From the NCBI RefSeq assembly GCF_918741275.1, contig NZ_CAKKNA010000003.1, positions 1 to 64,000 of the forward strand: a stretch of DNA of 64,000 nt. Reading direction: 5' to 3'. Below, one piece after another: positions 61,489 through 64,000 of this stretch. The notes below the pieces were generated by a model. The model was not told the origin of the DNA. It made no database searches and saw nothing but the letters and a program-made list of their open reading frames with translations. Position numbers and translations under genes: made by a program. Positions within the stretch are counted from its first letter, which is position 1, and each line of letters opens with the position of its first letter. The DNA comes from Bacillus sp. CECT 9360 (GTDB taxonomy: Bacteria; Bacillota; Bacilli; Bacillales; DSM-1321).

Positions 61489-61650
61489 ATGCAAAAATAT
61501 CCATCAATGTACAATGGTCTTTTGAATTTGGACGGCAAAAGAGACAGCGACCGCTTCATTCTATCAAAACTGATGCCTACCCACCGCCATGGATTCGCAC
61601 AGGATATCATCATTCCCTTCGCCATTCTCCAAGAGGGAGTTTATAGATAA
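61489..61650 (+). CDS. Possible 53-residue protein or gene remnant
   Basis: An ATG-started frame encodes MQKYPSMYNGLLNLDGKRD and continues with FILSKLMPTHRHGFAQDIII before ending GVYR-stop. Composition is protein-like, but no ribosome binding site precedes the ATG, and the sequence reads more like the end of a longer enzyme than a complete small protein. It lies in the otherwise empty region upstream of mrpA. No family recognised. Confidence 0.3.
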   Translation: MQKYPSMYNGLLNLDGKRDSDRFILSKLMPTHRHGFAQDIIIPFAILQEGVYR

Positions 61651-61894
61651 TTTTTTTTGGCGGATTTCGACCGGTTTCTACCTATTTAATAACTCGGGTT
61701 CTGTTTGCCGGCCAGGTAAACTGTATGCAATGCAGCAGCCTGAAAATTAGTTTATAATTTGCTTTATAGAAACTTTCTTATTTTTTTATATTATCTACAG
61801 ATACTAAGGAAACATTTCGATAATTTTAAAAAACATGTACACCTTTACATATTATAAACGTACATTTTTAGCTATTCTCTAAGGAGGCTTACTC
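61651..61894. other. Upstream region of the mrp operon
   Basis: AT-rich toward mrpA, presumably containing the operon promoter. TTTATAATTTGCTTTATAG (near 61750-61768) contains a plausible -10 TATAAT, but no matching -35 is convincing. AAGGAGG at 61881-61887 is the mrpA ribosome binding site. Confidence 0.4.
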
Positions 61895-64000
61895 ATGTCT
61901 TTACTTCACTGGGCCATCTTTTCCCCTTTTTTGGCCGCGCTTTTTGTGCCGCTTTTGTTTAAGCATTTCAGAAGTATTCACACCGGATGGTTTGTACTTA
62001 TTGTACCCACCCTGCTGTTTACATACTTTTTTCAGTCTATTCCCAAGACGAGCAACGGGGAAATCCTGTCGGAAAGCCTGGCCTGGATCCCCTCGCTGAA
62101 AGTAAATATTGATGTATACCTGGATGGTCTAAGTCTTTTATTCGCTCTTCTGATCACGGGCATTGGGTCTCTAGTCATATTGTATTCCATTTTTTATCTG
62201 GATAAGACCAAAGAAAAACTTCACAGCTTTTACGTGTACCTTCTCATATTCATGGGTGCCATGCTTGGTTTGGTACTATCCGATAATCTCATTGTGCTGT
62301 ATATGTTCTGGGAATTCACCAGTTTTTCTTCCTTCCTTTTGATCGGTTATTGGCATCATCGGGAGCGTTCCCGCTACGGTGCCCAAAAATCGATGCTGAT
62401 CACCGTTTTGGGCGGGCTTAGTATGCTTGGGGGAGCTGTGCTGTTGGCTTTCATGGGTGAAACCTTCAGCGTGCGTGAGCTTATTGGCAAGAGTGGAGAA
62501 TTGACGGCCCATCCAGTATTTAACGCCACCATCCTGCTTATACTGCTTGGGGCTTTCACAAAATCCGCACAATTTCCGTTCCATATCTGGCTACCCGATG
62601 CAATGGAGGCTCCTACACCCGTCAGTGCTTATCTTCATTCGGCTACCATGGTAAAGGCAGGGATCTATCTTGTTGCAAGGTTGAGTCCTGTGTTTGCCGA
62701 GTCTGGCTTATGGCTCTGGCTTATCGCCGGTTTTGGGATCCTTACTTTATTCTGGGGGTCGTTTTCTGCCGTAAAGCAAACCGACTTAAAAGCGATACTC
62801 GCCTATTCGACGATCAGCCAGCTTGGAATGATCATGTCATTATTGGGGCTTGGTGCAGCCGCCCTCCACTATGAAAACATGAATGAAAATATATATATGG
62901 CCGCAACTGTCGCAGCCGTGTTTCATTTGATTAACCATGCTACCTTTAAGGGGAGCCTGTTCATGGCCGCAGGTATCATTGACCATGAAACCGGGACACG
63001 CGATATCCGGAAGCTGGGCGGGCTGATGAATTTTATGCCGATCACCTTCACGATTACTTTAATCGGTGCGCTGTCAATGGCAGGTGTACCCCCTTTTAAC
63101 GGGTTTTTAAGCAAGGAAATGTTCTTTGCGGCTATGATCCTTGTAACGGAAATGGATTTATTTAATCTGGACACATGGGGTGTGTTGCTTCCGGTTATCG
63201 CCTGGACGGGCAGTATTTTTACATTCATCTACAGCTTGATTATTGCCTTTAAGCCATTTACAGGAGTTTTTCGGCCGGAAATGCTGGAGAAAAAACCACA
63301 TGAAGCGCCGATTGGTATGTTGATACCTCCTGTTATCCTGGCTTCATTGGTGATAATATTCGGCCTTTTCCCAAACCTGCTGGCTTCAAGCATCATCGAA
63401 CCCGTCGTTGCGGCGATCCAACCCGGGCTGGCGAAAAATGAATTCCATGTTCACATCTCACCTTGGCATGGCTTTGAGCCAGAGTTATTCATGACCATCG
63501 GGGTTATCATTTTTGGGGTGCTTCTTTACCTCACATTGGACAAATGGAATAAAATCTACGGAATATTGCCGGATCGATTTTCTTTGAACCGCTTCTATGA
63601 TGCCCTTATTAAAGGAGTCGAAAAAGTCTCCCTCTCGATAACAAAGCTGTTTATGACAGGCTATATCCGAACCTATCTTGTTTATATTTTTCTCTTTTTT
63701 ATCCTTTCACTCGGATTTACGCTCTTCTGGAAAGATGCCTTTGCTTTTGATAGTGAAAACACTGCAGCCATCGGGATCTATGAACTGATTCTGGCAACGA
63801 TCATCGCTGTTGGTGCCATTGCGATTCTTTTTGCAAAGTCCAGGTTAACCTCAATCATCATCCTTGGGGCGGTAGGCTATATGGTATCCATTTTCTTTGT
63901 GTTATTTAGGGCCCCTGACCTTGCGCTTACCCAGCTGGTGATCGAGACGATATCCGTTGCTCTATTTCTGCTTTGCTTTTATCATTTGCCGAAGCTACCG
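61895..64000 (+). CDS. mrpA: Na+/H+ antiporter subunit MrpA, 5' part (runs off the right edge)
   Basis: The first 702 codons of a protein expected to be about 770-800 residues. It starts MSLLHWAIFSPFFAALFVPL seven bases after AAGGAGG. Complex-I ND5-like core motifs are intact: IVLYMFWEFTSFSSFLLIGY, FPFHIWLPDAMEAPTPVSAY, YLHSATMVKAGIYL and the conserved Lys/His helices. The later membrane part (after about residue 600) begins the MrpA-specific C-terminal extension. MrpA is the largest subunit of the seven-subunit Mrp antiporter for sodium and pH homeostasis; mrpB-G are expected beyond the window. Confidence 0.95.
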   Translation, partial: MSLLHWAIFSPFLAALFVPLLFKHFRSIHTGWFVLIVPTLLFTYFFQSIPKTSNGEILSESLAWIPSLKVNIDVYLDGLSLLFALLITGIGSLVILYSIFYLDKTKEKLHSFYVYLLIFMGAMLGLVLSDNLIVLYMFWEFTSFSSFLLIGYWHHRERSRYGAQKSMLITVLGGLSMLGGAVLLAFMGETFSVRELIGKSGELTAHPVFNATILLILLGAFTKSAQFPFHIWLPDAMEAPTPVSAYLHSATMVKAGIYLVARLSPVFAESGLWLWLIAGFGILTLFWGSFSAVKQTDLKAILAYSTISQLGMIMSLLGLGAAALHYENMNENIYMAATVAAVFHLINHATFKGSLFMAAGIIDHETGTRDIRKLGGLMNFMPITFTITLIGALSMAGVPPFNGFLSKEMFFAAMILVTEMDLFNLDTWGVLLPVIAWTGSIFTFIYSLIIAFKPFTGVFRPEMLEKKPHEAPIGMLIPPVILASLVIIFGLFPNLLASSIIEPVVAAIQPGLAKNEFHVHISPWHGFEPELFMTIGVIIFGVLLYLTLDKWNKIYGILPDRFSLNRFYDALIKGVEKVSLSITKLFMTGYIRTYLVYIFLFFILSLGFTLFWKDAFAFDSENTAAIGIYELILATIIAVGAIAILFAKSRLTSIIILGAVGYMVSIFFVLFRAPDLALTQLVIETISVALFLLCFYHLPKLP

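Overview
The window looks like chromosome of an endospore-forming Bacillaceae (Bacillus in the broad sense). The evidence is the gene content (cwlJ, a yaaH/sleL-type spore hydrolase, a yteA-like gene, kapB, kapD), strong purine-rich ribosome binding sites, moderate to low GC, a tandem-promoter rRNA operon, and a gene order from about 35 kb to the right edge that follows the yugO-yugN-pgi-yugJ-yuzA-yugI-alaT-alaR-yugF-yugE-patB-kapB-kapD-pbpD-yufK-mrpA block of Bacillus subtilis as I remember it. No prophage, plasmid backbone or CRISPR array was seen.

Layout. 0-1 kb: 5' end of a 16S rRNA gene reading left, with boxA and two tandem promoters, then a large cloverleaf-like repeat. 1-9 kb: an EamA transporter, an MgtC protein, tRNA-Ala, and a signalling group (HD-GYP, V4R-like/STAS, GGDEF-EAL). 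9-22 kb: an unknown HEAT-like protein, CapA-type phosphoesterase, proline dehydrogenase, a divergent LysE exporter/MocR regulator pair, MOSC, GNAT, SDR, CwlJ, an amino-acid permease, a DUF1232 protein and a DUF4349 lipoprotein. 22-35 kb: a giant YfkN-type nucleotidase, a chemoreceptor, an MFS transporter, two APC permeases, UppP and a spore glycosidase. 35-61 kb: the yug/kap block, interrupted by rocD, an ECF sigma/anti-sigma operon, an XRE regulator plus nitrilase, and a run of genes where kinB would be expected. 61.9 kb to the end: mrpA, cut by the window edge.

How the genes fit together: much of the window concerns amino-acid handling (proline dehydrogenase, ornithine aminotransferase, alanine aminotransferase with its Lrp-type regulator, PatB, three APC permeases, LysE), sporulation control and germination (KapB, KapD, CwlJ, YaaH, YteA-like), envelope work (PbpD, UppP, CapA-like, ECF sigma) and ion homeostasis (YugO, MgtC, Mrp).

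The most unusual content is non-coding. (1) Two copies of a roughly 140-nt element with an outer stem and three hairpins; one long stem has entirely different sequence in the two copies but pairs in both. (2) Three intergenic arrays of short cores repeated every 20-21 bp at the 3' ends of genes. (3) Three almost identical 235-bp MITE-like elements with 12-bp terminal inverted repeats and 8-bp target duplications. (4) A hairpin of the rRNA leader that recurs in an unrelated intergenic region. Several short gene remnants and a C-terminally frameshifted SRPBCC gene show local decay.
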